A stretch of DNA of 64,000 nucleotides from NCBI GenBank assembly GCA_964445525.1, contig CAYULA010000007.1, positions 1-64,000 of the forward strand, read 5' to 3'. The stretch is from Penumbrarchaeum sp964445525. Lineage in GTDB: Archaea > Thermoplasmatota > Penumbrarchaeia > Penumbrarchaeales > Penumbrarchaeaceae. The translations under genes were made by a program, and so were the position numbers. The notes beneath the pieces were generated by a model. The model searched no databases and was not told the DNA's origin. It was given only the letters and a program-made list of their open reading frames with translations. This document shows positions 46,238 through 55,335 of the stretch, piece by piece (within the stretch, counting starts at the first letter, position 1; each line of letters begins with the position of its first letter).

Positions 46238-48409
46238 ATGGAGAACCTGTTAAGAAAAAGAGCCATGGCCATAACTATCGCAATGGCCATGATAATGGTG
46301 GCATTCCTTGGTATTCAGGTAAAGGCTGATGTTGAGCCGGTTCCCGAGACCTTGGATGTAACCGTAACCGATACTTTTGAGCCTGCTAATGATGGTAACG
46401 CATATACCCTCCTGAATACCTTCGAGTGGTTCGTGCCCGGAACGGATATGAACCTTTCAAACGACTTCAATGTCACCTTAACGGTCGGACCTCTCGGACC
46501 ATTTGATCTCCGTGAGAACATGGATGAAATGTGGAATGAGACCAGGGTAGGATGGGTATTCACCTTCGCACCCGACTCGCCTGATTATGTCGGCGACCAT
46601 GAGTGGATGGTTGAGATCGATAATGGAACGGAAGCGGTGAACGATACGGGCATGATAACTATCTGGCATCCCGTAATCCTGAATCCAGCTTTTACACTTC
46701 CGACATTCACCGAGGATGAAACTATCCCATGGAACATCACGGATACCTGGCTGCCCATGATGGATCAGGCCGATTCATATCTGACATTCGGATTCCCGGA
46801 CGGAGTTCCTGACGGATGGGATTTCACCCCGGTCATGGATGGTATCTATACCCACTGGCATGTCACGCCTCCGGAGAACTTCACGGGCTGGCAGCATGTT
46901 AACGTATCAGCGGAGGATACCAATGGTGTGGAAGGAGGTTTCGCTTATAACATATTCAACCTGACGGTTGAACCGGTAAACGATCCTCCGGTGATCCACG
47001 AAGTGATCTTCGAGGATATGAGCTACATGCCCGAGTGGGTCAATGTGACCGAGCTCCTCAATGTAACCGGGGTGATGGGTAACTTCTCATGGCTCGTGGA
47101 ACTGGAACTGGAAGAGGATCAGATGGGTGTGAATTTCACGGTAAATTTCACTGATCTTGAGACCGACCACATGAACTTGTCAACCGATATCAACGATGAC
47201 ATAATGGATGGTATCGAGATTGAGTGGGATTCCGCCCTCCACCAGTACAATGTCACAATCGACGAGAATCTCAACGGCCATTTCCTCGTTAATTATTCGG
47301 TAATGGACGATGATCTTACAAATCCGAAGGATGCCTACGTTTGGATCCTCTTCACCGTGGAGGCCGTCAACGATCCTCCGACAGGAGAGTGGGGAACCGG
47401 GTATGCAGATAGGATCGACGTCTTCACCGGAGAGGAGGTCAACGTATCTGTTGCCAATCTCAACGATGTTGACGGGGACGACCTCACCGTGATCTGGGAG
47501 ATCGACGTCTTCACCGGAGAGGAGGTCACAGGCTGGAACGAGGAATACTTCCTCTACAACTGGTCAACTGCGGGTGTCTACAACGTTACCGCCCATGTGA
47601 GCGACGGAACAGCTACAGTTGAAATCGGATACTTCCACGTCAATGTGACCGTGGAGAATACCGCTCCCACGATCAGTGGCGACATTACAGGTCCCGTTGA
47701 AGAAGTGGAAGAGGGAGAATCCTTCGATCTCAGCGTATCAGCCTCCGATGAACAGGGCGATGATCTGACATACACCTGGACCCATAATCAAAACACCGAT
47801 TGGGAAATGACCGGTGAAACCATAACAGTCACCGATCTCGAACCGGGAACCTATACCTTCACGGTGACGGTGGAGGATCCTGAAGGCCTCAGTGCTACCC
47901 AGACCTTCTCCGTGACCATTGCCGAGAAGGAGGAAGATGATGACGACATGACAGTTGTAATCATCATCATCGTTGTGATTGTCCTCCTTGTTATCCTTCT
48001 GATCATCATCCTTGTGGTGATGAAGGGAAAGAAGAAGGAAGAAGAGGAGATGCCCGAGACCCCTGAAATGGGAGAGGGCATGCCTGAAGAAGGTGGCGAA
48101 GGTGTTGAAGGAGGCGAAATGCCCATGGAGGGCTACGAGCAGCCCATGGGCGAGCAGCCGATGGAGCAGCAGATGCCCGAGCAGCCGATGGAGCAGCAGA
48201 TGCCCGAGCAGCCTGAGCAACCCATGGGCGAGCAGCCGATGGAGCAGCAGATGCCCGAGCAACCGATGCCCGAGCAACCTCAGCCCCCTGCACCGGAACA
48301 ACCCGCTGCACCACAGCAACCCGAGCAGCCGGTACCTCCGCAGGCTCCCCAGCAGCCACCCGTTCCTCCGCAGCCCCAGCCTCCTCAGCCTCCTGAGGAA
48401 ACTGAGTAA
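46238..48409 (+). CDS. Type I surface protein with Ig/PKD domains and Gln/Met/Pro-rich cytoplasmic repeats
   Basis: About 723 residues. Signal peptide (about 9-28), an extracellular region rich in N-glycosylation sequons with cadherin- or PKD-like domains (acidic NDPP and DVDGDDLT turns), a transmembrane helix (about 571-594), then a cytoplasmic tail of about 129 residues. The tail turns from acidic Glu-rich into repeats of EQPMEQQMP and ends in Pro/Gln-rich sequence. I do not recognise a specific function; adhesion or envelope structure is inferred. The ATG at 46238 has AGGTGGT seven bases upstream. A strong intrinsic terminator follows. The leader and terminator suggest abundant expression. 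Confidence 0.75.
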   Translation: MENLLRKRAMAITIAMAMIMVAFLGIQVKADVEPVPETLDVTVTDTFEPANDGNAYTLLNTFEWFVPGTDMNLSNDFNVTLTVGPLGPFDLRENMDEMWNETRVGWVFTFAPDSPDYVGDHEWMVEIDNGTEAVNDTGMITIWHPVILNPAFTLPTFTEDETIPWNITDTWLPMMDQADSYLTFGFPDGVPDGWDFTPVMDGIYTHWHVTPPENFTGWQHVNVSAEDTNGVEGGFAYNIFNLTVEPVNDPPVIHEVIFEDMSYMPEWVNVTELLNVTGVMGNFSWLVELELEEDQMGVNFTVNFTDLETDHMNLSTDINDDIMDGIEIEWDSALHQYNVTIDENLNGHFLVNYSVMDDDLTNPKDAYVWILFTVEAVNDPPTGEWGTGYADRIDVFTGEEVNVSVANLNDVDGDDLTVIWEIDVFTGEEVTGWNEEYFLYNWSTAGVYNVTAHVSDGTATVEIGYFHVNVTVENTAPTISGDITGPVEEVEEGESFDLSVSASDEQGDDLTYTWTHNQNTDWEMTGETITVTDLEPGTYTFTVTVEDPEGLSATQTFSVTIAEKEEDDDDMTVVIIIIVVIVLLVILLIIILVVMKGKKKEEEEMPETPEMGEGMPEEGGEGVEGGEMPMEGYEQPMGEQPMEQQMPEQPMEQQMPEQPEQPMGEQPMEQQMPEQPMPEQPQPPAPEQPAAPQQPEQPVPPQAPQQPPVPPQPQPPQPPEETE
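47413..47528 (+). repeat. Exact 29-bp direct repeat inside the surface-protein gene
   Basis: The same 29 bases (47413-47441 and 47500-47528), encoding IDVFTGEEV, occur 87 bp apart and in frame. There is no third-position divergence between the copies. Confidence 0.8.
48152..48256 (+). repeat. 27-bp coding tandem repeat (EQPMEQQMP)
   Basis: Three identical 27-bp units begin at 48152, 48179 and 48230, the first two adjacent, embedded in shorter Pro/Gln/Met repeats. They lie in the cytoplasmic tail of the surface protein and are prone to slippage. Confidence 0.85.
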
Positions 48410-48431
48410 GTTTGTTGATGTGAGGAGTTTC

Positions 48432-48465
48432 AGCGCTTTCCTTTCGAGGGGGGCGCTTTTTTTTT
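48432..48465 (+). terminator. Intrinsic-type terminator of the 723-residue surface protein
   Basis: AGCGCTTTCC (48432-48441) pairs with GGGGGGCGCT (48448-48457), ten pairs counting three G-U, with the loop TTTCGA. Eight T (48458-48465) follow. It sits 23 bp after the stop codon. Confidence 0.85.
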
Positions 48466-48535
48466 ACTTATATCTTTTAATCCAGGTAACCTCAATATAC
48501 CAGTGGAGTCTTTACCGAACGTCCAGGGTGATAGG

Positions 48536-51295
48536 ATGTTGTCCGCCATCAAAAGGATCTTGGTCCCTCTGTTATTGCTCATGTCGGCGATCTTTCCAGC
48601 GGTATTGATCAGCCCCGATTCCGGTGCATATTCCAATCAGTATCTTTTCGATGAGGCGGTTGAGATATTCTTCGACACCGATGCAAGGGAAGAAAATCTG
48701 GATCCTGAAAATACGAGGGATATTTTCAAGATAATGGAACTTCAGGGGGATGACAATCAGGGAGACAGATCCCAGAAACTGACCGTATCCCTGAAGAAGG
48801 ATTCGGGAGCAAACGTAAAGGGAACGTTCTATGAACCCAACGGAAGACCCTTCTCCTTCCTCTATTCGGACGGGCAGTGGTCGGATGTGGAATTCTTCAT
48901 TCCATATGACGGAGACTATTTCTTCGAGATAACCACGGATCCCGAAGGAAGTTCAGCAAGCTATACCTTTCAATTTGGCGGTGTTCAGGATATAATCAAC
49001 AGTGGAAATGACGGAATAAACAAACCTGGTTCAACAGGTCTTGACGGGTCCTTGATCCTCGGGGCCAATCTCAATCCCTTAAGCGATCCGGTTGATTACT
49101 ACAAATTCTCCATTCAGCCCAACAGGGCTGTGAGGGCATATCTTTTCGCGGAAAATCCATCAAGTTTCGAGGTTCTCAATGAGACCCAGGATCTTCTGGG
49201 GACCTTTGAACATAACGAGGTATTCGAGAAGAGAAACGACGGTGGCGAGGAGATCGTAATACACTTCAGAATATACTACCCCGTGGAAGGTGGTCTCCAG
49301 TACAGTCCCGTTAACAATCCATCTTACACCTTGAATGTTACCGAGTGGTCCCACACGACATTGCCAACTGTCAATACCAATGATCCCTGGCCCGGTACTC
49401 TTGTAATAAATGAGGATGAAGAGGTGGATCCTCCTCTGAACCTTTCCAGCCACTTCATTGAAACAGGGGGAGACAGAGTAGAGTTCAACGTGACATCTTC
49501 CAATCAATACCTGAAAGTGAAATTGGTCAACATCACCGAGGGAACCGGTTCCAAGAAGAAACAGTATACCCACGCACATATCATTCCCGACCCTAACTGG
49601 CACGGAGAGGAGGTTGTGTCTTTCAAGGCATCAGATTTCGACGGTTCCGTTTCGGATTCATTGACGATATCGGTGAGGGAGGTGAACGACCTTCCGTATG
49701 TAACCAGGATCGGCGGTGCCGATTATACAGATGGGGTTTTCAACATGTATGCCGAGGAGGATTCCGTAAAGGTATACAAGATGAACTACTCCGATGATGA
49801 TGATCCATTAAATTCCCTCTCCTTCACCACCAATGCCTCGGCGGAGATATCGGAATTCTTCGAGATAAACCAGAACGGGACCATGGTCCTGAACCCAATC
49901 CAGGACCATGTAGGGAACTACTTCTTCAACGTCACGATAAATGATGGAAGGGGAGGAAGCCAGATCATTGATATCGCTCTATCGATCGAACCCGTGAACG
50001 ATCCACCCATCCCGGGTTCCATAGAGATCCTCAAGGGAAACTTGACACTTCTCCCTTCCGAGGAGATAATCCTCGAAGCCAGTGGTTTCTTCGATCCGGA
50101 CGGTGATCAACTTGTATTCGAATGGGATTGGGGTGACGGAAAGAGTTCCACTGGGAGGATAGGATCCCACGTTTATTCCACTAGCCATTCGGGAAACACA
50201 ACAATCACCCTTATCGTAAATGATGGCTCCGTGAAAATCAGGGAGAACATCACCGTAGACGTGGAGGCCCCGGAAGATATCGCCAAAGGTGATCTTGTAA
50301 GAAATATCGATGATAAGAGGTCGGACGCTGTTAAGGTAATGGAAGAGTGGAAATTGAAAGGGGAGGGAAACCGTATTCTGACCGTCTCCACGGTTTCTCC
50401 GGTGGGCCTTGACATACTGGGAATAACAACACAGAGGCGGGAAAGCTCCCTTCAGATCCTTCTGGAGATCAAGGATACCATCCAGATTGACGGGACATTT
50501 CGATATCACCTTTTCATTGTGAGGTCGGGATACGAGGAACCCGCCTTCGATTTCAAGAACATCACCGGTTGGGATGATATTCCTCTCAGAATACCTTATG
50601 AGGAAGAGGTCCTGGCACATAGAAGCTATCTAGGAGATCCTTCCCTGAACGAAAATTCCACGGGACGCATTCTGAACAAGGCCACACTCGTGTGGGACAT
50701 TCCCTTTACCGAACTCGTTGAGGGAGGCCTCCGATTTCCTATAGATCCAGAGGATTTTGACATATTCGCCGTTTCCATTCACGAACTGGAATACGCTGAA
50801 ACGGGTAGTCTGGCAGAGAGATACATCGTAACCGATACCGCAGGGGAAGGCGCCCTTGAGGTCGATACCATAGAACCTGCGGGAAATACATCCGGAGGTT
50901 CCTCATCCTCATTCGGGGATTTCGCCGAACCCTCCAATATTCTTGTGGTAATCGGCATCATCATTGTTCTTCTTATCTTCGGTGTGGCGGGTTTCTTCCT
51001 CGTCCAGAGACAGAGGAAGGAGAAAAAACGTGAGGAAAAGGAATTTCTGGAACACATAGAGAGCATGAAAAAGGAGGGAAGGGATCCTTTCGGAAAGGAG
51101 ATAGAGGATGAGGATTCCACGAAAAAGTCATCCTATGAGGACCTCTACGGCGGACCGAAACCCCAAGGTTACAAGGAATCATCCGAAGGTCCGGTGGCAT
51201 CAACGCTTCCTGGTCCCGGCCTCGGAGGTCCGGTTGAATCGAGCTCGCATATAGAGGAACTGGAGGTAAAGGCGAAAAAACCCGAAAAAGAATAG
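48536..51295 (+). CDS. Type I surface protein with PPC-, cadherin- and PKD-like domains
   Basis: About 919 residues. Signal peptide (about 5-28), two pre-peptidase C-terminal-like (PPC) domains (about 50-265), cadherin-like repeats each ending in a VNDLP or VNDPP motif (about 280-505), one PKD domain (about 510-580, FFDPDGDQLVFEWDWGDG), an unassigned region, a transmembrane helix (about 799-822) and a charged cytoplasmic tail of about 97 residues. No catalytic motif is seen. The ATG at 48536 is chosen because GGTGAT precedes it and the signal peptide then starts normally; an in-frame GTG exists at 48503. Confidence 0.72.
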   Translation: MLSAIKRILVPLLLLMSAIFPAVLISPDSGAYSNQYLFDEAVEIFFDTDAREENLDPENTRDIFKIMELQGDDNQGDRSQKLTVSLKKDSGANVKGTFYEPNGRPFSFLYSDGQWSDVEFFIPYDGDYFFEITTDPEGSSASYTFQFGGVQDIINSGNDGINKPGSTGLDGSLILGANLNPLSDPVDYYKFSIQPNRAVRAYLFAENPSSFEVLNETQDLLGTFEHNEVFEKRNDGGEEIVIHFRIYYPVEGGLQYSPVNNPSYTLNVTEWSHTTLPTVNTNDPWPGTLVINEDEEVDPPLNLSSHFIETGGDRVEFNVTSSNQYLKVKLVNITEGTGSKKKQYTHAHIIPDPNWHGEEVVSFKASDFDGSVSDSLTISVREVNDLPYVTRIGGADYTDGVFNMYAEEDSVKVYKMNYSDDDDPLNSLSFTTNASAEISEFFEINQNGTMVLNPIQDHVGNYFFNVTINDGRGGSQIIDIALSIEPVNDPPIPGSIEILKGNLTLLPSEEIILEASGFFDPDGDQLVFEWDWGDGKSSTGRIGSHVYSTSHSGNTTITLIVNDGSVKIRENITVDVEAPEDIAKGDLVRNIDDKRSDAVKVMEEWKLKGEGNRILTVSTVSPVGLDILGITTQRRESSLQILLEIKDTIQIDGTFRYHLFIVRSGYEEPAFDFKNITGWDDIPLRIPYEEEVLAHRSYLGDPSLNENSTGRILNKATLVWDIPFTELVEGGLRFPIDPEDFDIFAVSIHELEYAETGSLAERYIVTDTAGEGALEVDTIEPAGNTSGGSSSSFGDFAEPSNILVVIGIIIVLLIFGVAGFFLVQRQRKEKKREEKEFLEHIESMKKEGRDPFGKEIEDEDSTKKSSYEDLYGGPKPQGYKESSEGPVASTLPGPGLGGPVESSSHIEELEVKAKKPEKE

Positions 51296-51389
51296 TTTTT
51301 CACCTTGAAGGAATTAGATAAGAAACCTTATTAACGTACTCTCATTTTAATAAGTCCGGCATTCTGGATGCTCGGGAGGTGCTGGCGCA

Positions 51390-54300
51390 ATGGTCCAGAA
51401 AGGGGACGGCTCCGTTCAGCAGAGAATCGAACGTAGCTGGAAAATATTGGAAAAGATACAGCAGAAGGGAAAGGACACAGGCAAATTGAAAGAGAGCCTA
51501 ATCAAGATCGAGAAGGTCTCCAAGGCAGCTCCCGAAAAGGACCTGGAGAGAGCCATCTCCAAATTTGAGGATTATCTGGATAGGTTGGTCACCCAGATTG
51601 GGATCGAGGACGAGGAAAAAGCGGATGCCGGAAATGATTCATCGGAAGAGCAGGTTCCATCTCAGGAGGAAACGACTGTCAAACCCGAGGAAAATCAAGA
51701 ACCCACGAAGGATCCGACCCCGCCTTCCCAACAAGAGGTTCGTCAAGAGCCTGACCGACAGCAAGAAGCTACGGAACCTTCAGAACCGGCAGAGAGTGAT
51801 CAAGATAAGGATAAAGAGGATAGGCCATCAGCAGGGAAAGATCTGGAGCCTGTTCCACCTGCGGAGGGGGGAGAAAATGCTTCATCTGCAAAAGAAGGGG
51901 CCAATGAGATTCCTGATGAGATGGAAGAAGCACCACCATCTCCGTCGGTGGAGGAAAGAGAGGAAGAAAGTGATGTGAAGGTTGATATCGAATCAGAGGC
52001 TGCCAGGGAAAAATTGGTGGAAGACCTTGACAGCGAAACCAGGTCCCTGGGTGGTGACACAAGCGGGATACAGCCTCACATAAAAGCAATGAAGGATGCC
52101 ATGGAGAAGAAAGACAAGGGTATGTTCGATCAGTACTGGAAGATATGTTATGACTGGCTATCTCAATATCTGATGTCACTGGCACCTTCATACATAAATG
52201 ACATGATAGCAAGCATCAGGGAGACCGAATCTCTCTATCTTGACATCGGAAAACAGGAACGGCTCGACGGCAAGATACCTGACATAACGGCGATCATGGC
52301 AAAATCGAATTCATCCGATATCAATGACATGGTATCATCCCTTAAGGAGCTGAAGAGATCCATTGAATTGATCCAGGAAGACAGCAAGAACCTGGCACCC
52401 GACCTTATCGAGGAGATGAAGGACAAGAGAAATGAAATGAAGTCCCTTCTATCCCGTGTTGTTGATGAAGGTAAGAAAACATCCTTCAATCAGAGGATAG
52501 AAAAGTCACTTGAAGGAGCCGAGGAAAATACAACATTCGCCTATTCAAGATTCAGGGAACTTTACAAAGATGTCACCTCCGAGGCCGCAAATGCCGAGAG
52601 GAGGAAGTTCGAGAAGATCCTCCAGTCGGTTGAACCCATGATACAGCGTATTTCGGATATTTTGGGAGAGGAATCCGAAGAGCATGTCAAACTGGTGAGG
52701 GAGAAGGATCATCTTCTCTCGAAATTCTCTTCCGATATCAAAGGCGCCATGGAAGGTATGGAAGGCCTTCTCGATCAGGCAGCCAATATCCTGGCCGACC
52801 TTGAAGAGAGCAGGACCCAGACACTCGAGCAGGGGATTCAGGAAATCAAGGATCGAATGGAAAACATACCCGCATCCATCGATACCAATCCGGTTCGAAT
52901 TATACTGGAGAAATCGGAAAAGGCAATGGAGGATAATGATCTGGAACTTTGTCAGACATTGCTCGAAAAGGCCCAGAACGCATTCCAGAAGACCCTCAAC
53001 ATCAGCATAAGAAAGCAGGCGGAAACCAGTCTGAACGAGGTTCTATCCACCAAAAACGAGCTTATCAATCTCTCGATAGATGTCACACCTTTGGATGAAC
53101 CCCTTGAAAAGGCGAGTAAGGCTCTTTCTTCCGGGGATATGGAGACATTTGATTCGGAAATGGAAACCCTCAAGGAGAAACTCTCCTTCATGAGGAGGGA
53201 AGAATTGAGAGTGGAATATCAGAAATTGATGATCATGATTATGAACGAGATGAAATCTCTCAGAGACCAGGGTGTTGATGTGGAACAATTTGAAAATGGT
53301 CTCGAGGATGTCAAGGATCTTTTCCTGGCAAGAAATGACAAGGCAAGCGTAGAAAAGGAGAGGTCTTTGCTCAAACAACTGAGAAACAAGAAAATATCAC
53401 TTGCCATCGGGGAGAGGCTCGATAATGCAATGGCAACCCTGAAGGAAGCCGAGGGGCTTCTTATCGAGACCGAAGGTTCCAAGAGAATGATGGAACTGGC
53501 CAAGGAGAAAATGGAATCTGGAGATGTCGAGGAGTCTCTGGACCTCCTTACCAGGGCGCAGGTCGAGCTGGAGGAGAGGATGACGAGGAGGACCTTTTCC
53601 GCGATCGAGAAGGAGATCAGGGACCTTTGGGAAGAATCCCGGAGATACGGATTGGAATTGGAGGACCTGGAGCCCGATATTCAGGAAGCCTACAACATCG
53701 CCGAGGACGGCAAGTACAAGGAAGCCATGGAACATCTGTATCGCCTGAGGGACAATATCGAAAAGGAGGTCAGGTCGGCCAAATCAACCGTATTGATCGA
53801 GGAACTGGGCAATCTGATAAAGAGCGCAAGGTCTATCGGACTCAAGATCGCAACATTCAAGGCTGCCCATACCAAGGCCAAGGTTCTGATGGATGCCGGA
53901 GATGTGGATTCCGTTATCGATCTTGTGGAGAAGCAGATCTCCAATTTGAAAGACAGAATAGAAAACAGAAAAACTGTACAGTCCTCATTGGATGAACTGA
54001 GGGGCAGGATGATCGGTCTCGATGTCAAGGTCAAGAAGCTTGTTGATGCCGGGATCTCCGTGGGTGAGATAAGGGAGAAGATGACCGGTATAAGGGATCT
54101 TATCGAGACAAACGACATCGAGGCGGCGGAATCGGAGATAGAGAGACTGGAAAAAGAGATCGCCAGTCTATCAATGTCGGTTACCAGCAGTGCCACGGAT
54201 TCCGAACCAGAACTTGAGGAGGCCTTTGGCGGGGAGGGAGAGGAGATAGATCCGGAATTGGCCAAGTCCAAGTTATTCTCGCTTGTGGCAGATATAAGAA

Positions 54301-54446
54301 AGGAGATGAAAATAAGAAATACCCAGGGAAAGGCGACCGGGGAGATAAAAAGGGATATAGAAACAATCCAGAATCTGGTCATCAAGAAGGAATATGTCAA
54401 AGCCTACAACGTCGCCACGGAATGCTTGAACCGCATCATGGTATGA
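51390..54446 (+). CDS. Giant coiled-coil protein
   Basis: A 1018-residue soluble protein. After a short helical start it has an acidic, low-complexity Glu/Pro/Gln/Ser linker (about 75-195). The rest is almost entirely charged alpha-helix with tandem helical units of about 80-100 residues, in which patterns such as LEKAxKALSSGDMETFDSEMExLKEKL recur. This fits an extended, SMC- or spectrin-like rod or a scaffold. No ATPase or membrane segment is seen. A good Shine-Dalgarno GGGAGGTG lies eight bases upstream of the ATG. Function unknown; it follows two surface proteins with cytoplasmic tails and could be a cytoplasmic partner, which is speculation. Confidence 0.7.
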   Translation: MVQKGDGSVQQRIERSWKILEKIQQKGKDTGKLKESLIKIEKVSKAAPEKDLERAISKFEDYLDRLVTQIGIEDEEKADAGNDSSEEQVPSQEETTVKPEENQEPTKDPTPPSQQEVRQEPDRQQEATEPSEPAESDQDKDKEDRPSAGKDLEPVPPAEGGENASSAKEGANEIPDEMEEAPPSPSVEEREEESDVKVDIESEAAREKLVEDLDSETRSLGGDTSGIQPHIKAMKDAMEKKDKGMFDQYWKICYDWLSQYLMSLAPSYINDMIASIRETESLYLDIGKQERLDGKIPDITAIMAKSNSSDINDMVSSLKELKRSIELIQEDSKNLAPDLIEEMKDKRNEMKSLLSRVVDEGKKTSFNQRIEKSLEGAEENTTFAYSRFRELYKDVTSEAANAERRKFEKILQSVEPMIQRISDILGEESEEHVKLVREKDHLLSKFSSDIKGAMEGMEGLLDQAANILADLEESRTQTLEQGIQEIKDRMENIPASIDTNPVRIILEKSEKAMEDNDLELCQTLLEKAQNAFQKTLNISIRKQAETSLNEVLSTKNELINLSIDVTPLDEPLEKASKALSSGDMETFDSEMETLKEKLSFMRREELRVEYQKLMIMIMNEMKSLRDQGVDVEQFENGLEDVKDLFLARNDKASVEKERSLLKQLRNKKISLAIGERLDNAMATLKEAEGLLIETEGSKRMMELAKEKMESGDVEESLDLLTRAQVELEERMTRRTFSAIEKEIRDLWEESRRYGLELEDLEPDIQEAYNIAEDGKYKEAMEHLYRLRDNIEKEVRSAKSTVLIEELGNLIKSARSIGLKIATFKAAHTKAKVLMDAGDVDSVIDLVEKQISNLKDRIENRKTVQSSLDELRGRMIGLDVKVKKLVDAGISVGEIREKMTGIRDLIETNDIEAAESEIERLEKEIASLSMSVTSSATDSEPELEEAFGGEGEEIDPELAKSKLFSLVADIRKEMKIRNTQGKATGEIKRDIETIQNLVIKKEYVKAYNVATECLNRIMV

Positions 54447-54531
54447 TATTCTTGAAATAATCGATATGTGTTAATCAGATTTCAGCATTCTCTCATTTCA
54501 ACATGGTGGTCTGTCATTGGGTAGGAGATTA

Positions 54532-55335
54532 ATGGAACATTCCGTTCCTTCGAAGGAAGACCTTTATCTTGAAAAAGGCTGGAAGATACCTCTCCCGTTC
54601 AGGATCGCCGCGTCATTCAGCTGGATCCCTCTCTTTGCAATAGCACTGGTTCTGATATCATCATCACTGGTTGCGCCCCTGTTTTTGTTGAAATATGCTT
54701 TGGAGAATCATTCCGGCTGGACCCCGTACCCGTTGATCGATATCCTTGTTCTTGGAGCCTCAATCGGGGTTTCCTATCTCACCTTTGGAATGGGATTGAT
54801 TATTTTCGGTCCTGCCCTTAAGTGGATATTGGGTATCTTTTCTCATCAAAAGGAAGGGGAATATCCCTACATATCTCCTGTTGCGGGATACTGGTCCGTG
54901 GTAAACGGTATAATACTATTCAACAGACAGTTCTTCCTGGAATTAACCAGGACCACTTTTTTGATAAATTTATTCTACAGGCTGATGGGAATGAGGATCG
55001 GAAGGGGGACATTGATCAATACAACATACCTTCACGATCCGGACCTTGTCAGCATAGGTAGAAATGTGACACTCGGCGGAGATGTTATGGTTCTGGGACA
55101 CGTGGGGGAAAGAGGGGCCCTTATCCTCAAGAAAGTGGTCATAGAAGACGACGTTGACATCGGTCAATCATCGCTGATAATGCCGGGGTGCCATCTTGGT
55201 AAAGGATCCGTCATAGGTGCCCATTCGATCGTGACCAAGAATACAAGGGTCGGCCCGTATGAGATCTGGATCGGAGTCCCGGCAAGAAGAAAAGGATCCG
55301 TCAGGCCTCCGGGAGTACCTACCAGATCATCATGA
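54532..55335 (+). CDS. Membrane protein with left-handed beta-helix (hexapeptide) acyltransferase domain
   Basis: About 267 residues. Two hydrophobic helices (about 25-45 and 60-85) precede a hexapeptide-repeat domain (about 150-255) with repeated [LIV]-G-x-x-x-x steps (IGRNVTLGGDVMVLGHV, IGQSSLIMPGCHLGKGSVIGAHSIVTKNTRVGPYEIWIGVPAR). This resembles the C-terminal half of large non-ribosomal-peptide-associated acetyltransferases. An acyl or acetyl group is probably transferred onto a surface or small molecule. ATG at 54532 with AGGAG four bases upstream is chosen over the TTG at 54517. The last 17 bp overlap the convergent transporter gene. Confidence 0.7.
   Translation: MEHSVPSKEDLYLEKGWKIPLPFRIAASFSWIPLFAIALVLISSSLVAPLFLLKYALENHSGWTPYPLIDILVLGASIGVSYLTFGMGLIIFGPALKWILGIFSHQKEGEYPYISPVAGYWSVVNGIILFNRQFFLELTRTTFLINLFYRLMGMRIGRGTLINTTYLHDPDLVSIGRNVTLGGDVMVLGHVGERGALILKKVVIEDDVDIGQSSLIMPGCHLGKGSVIGAHSIVTKNTRVGPYEIWIGVPARRKGSVRPPGVPTRSS

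Noticed and set aside
48152..48285. CRISPR-like direct repeats
   Set aside because: The repeats are in frame, vary by whole codons and encode a Gln/Met/Pro tail; there are no unique spacers of constant size and no cas genes.
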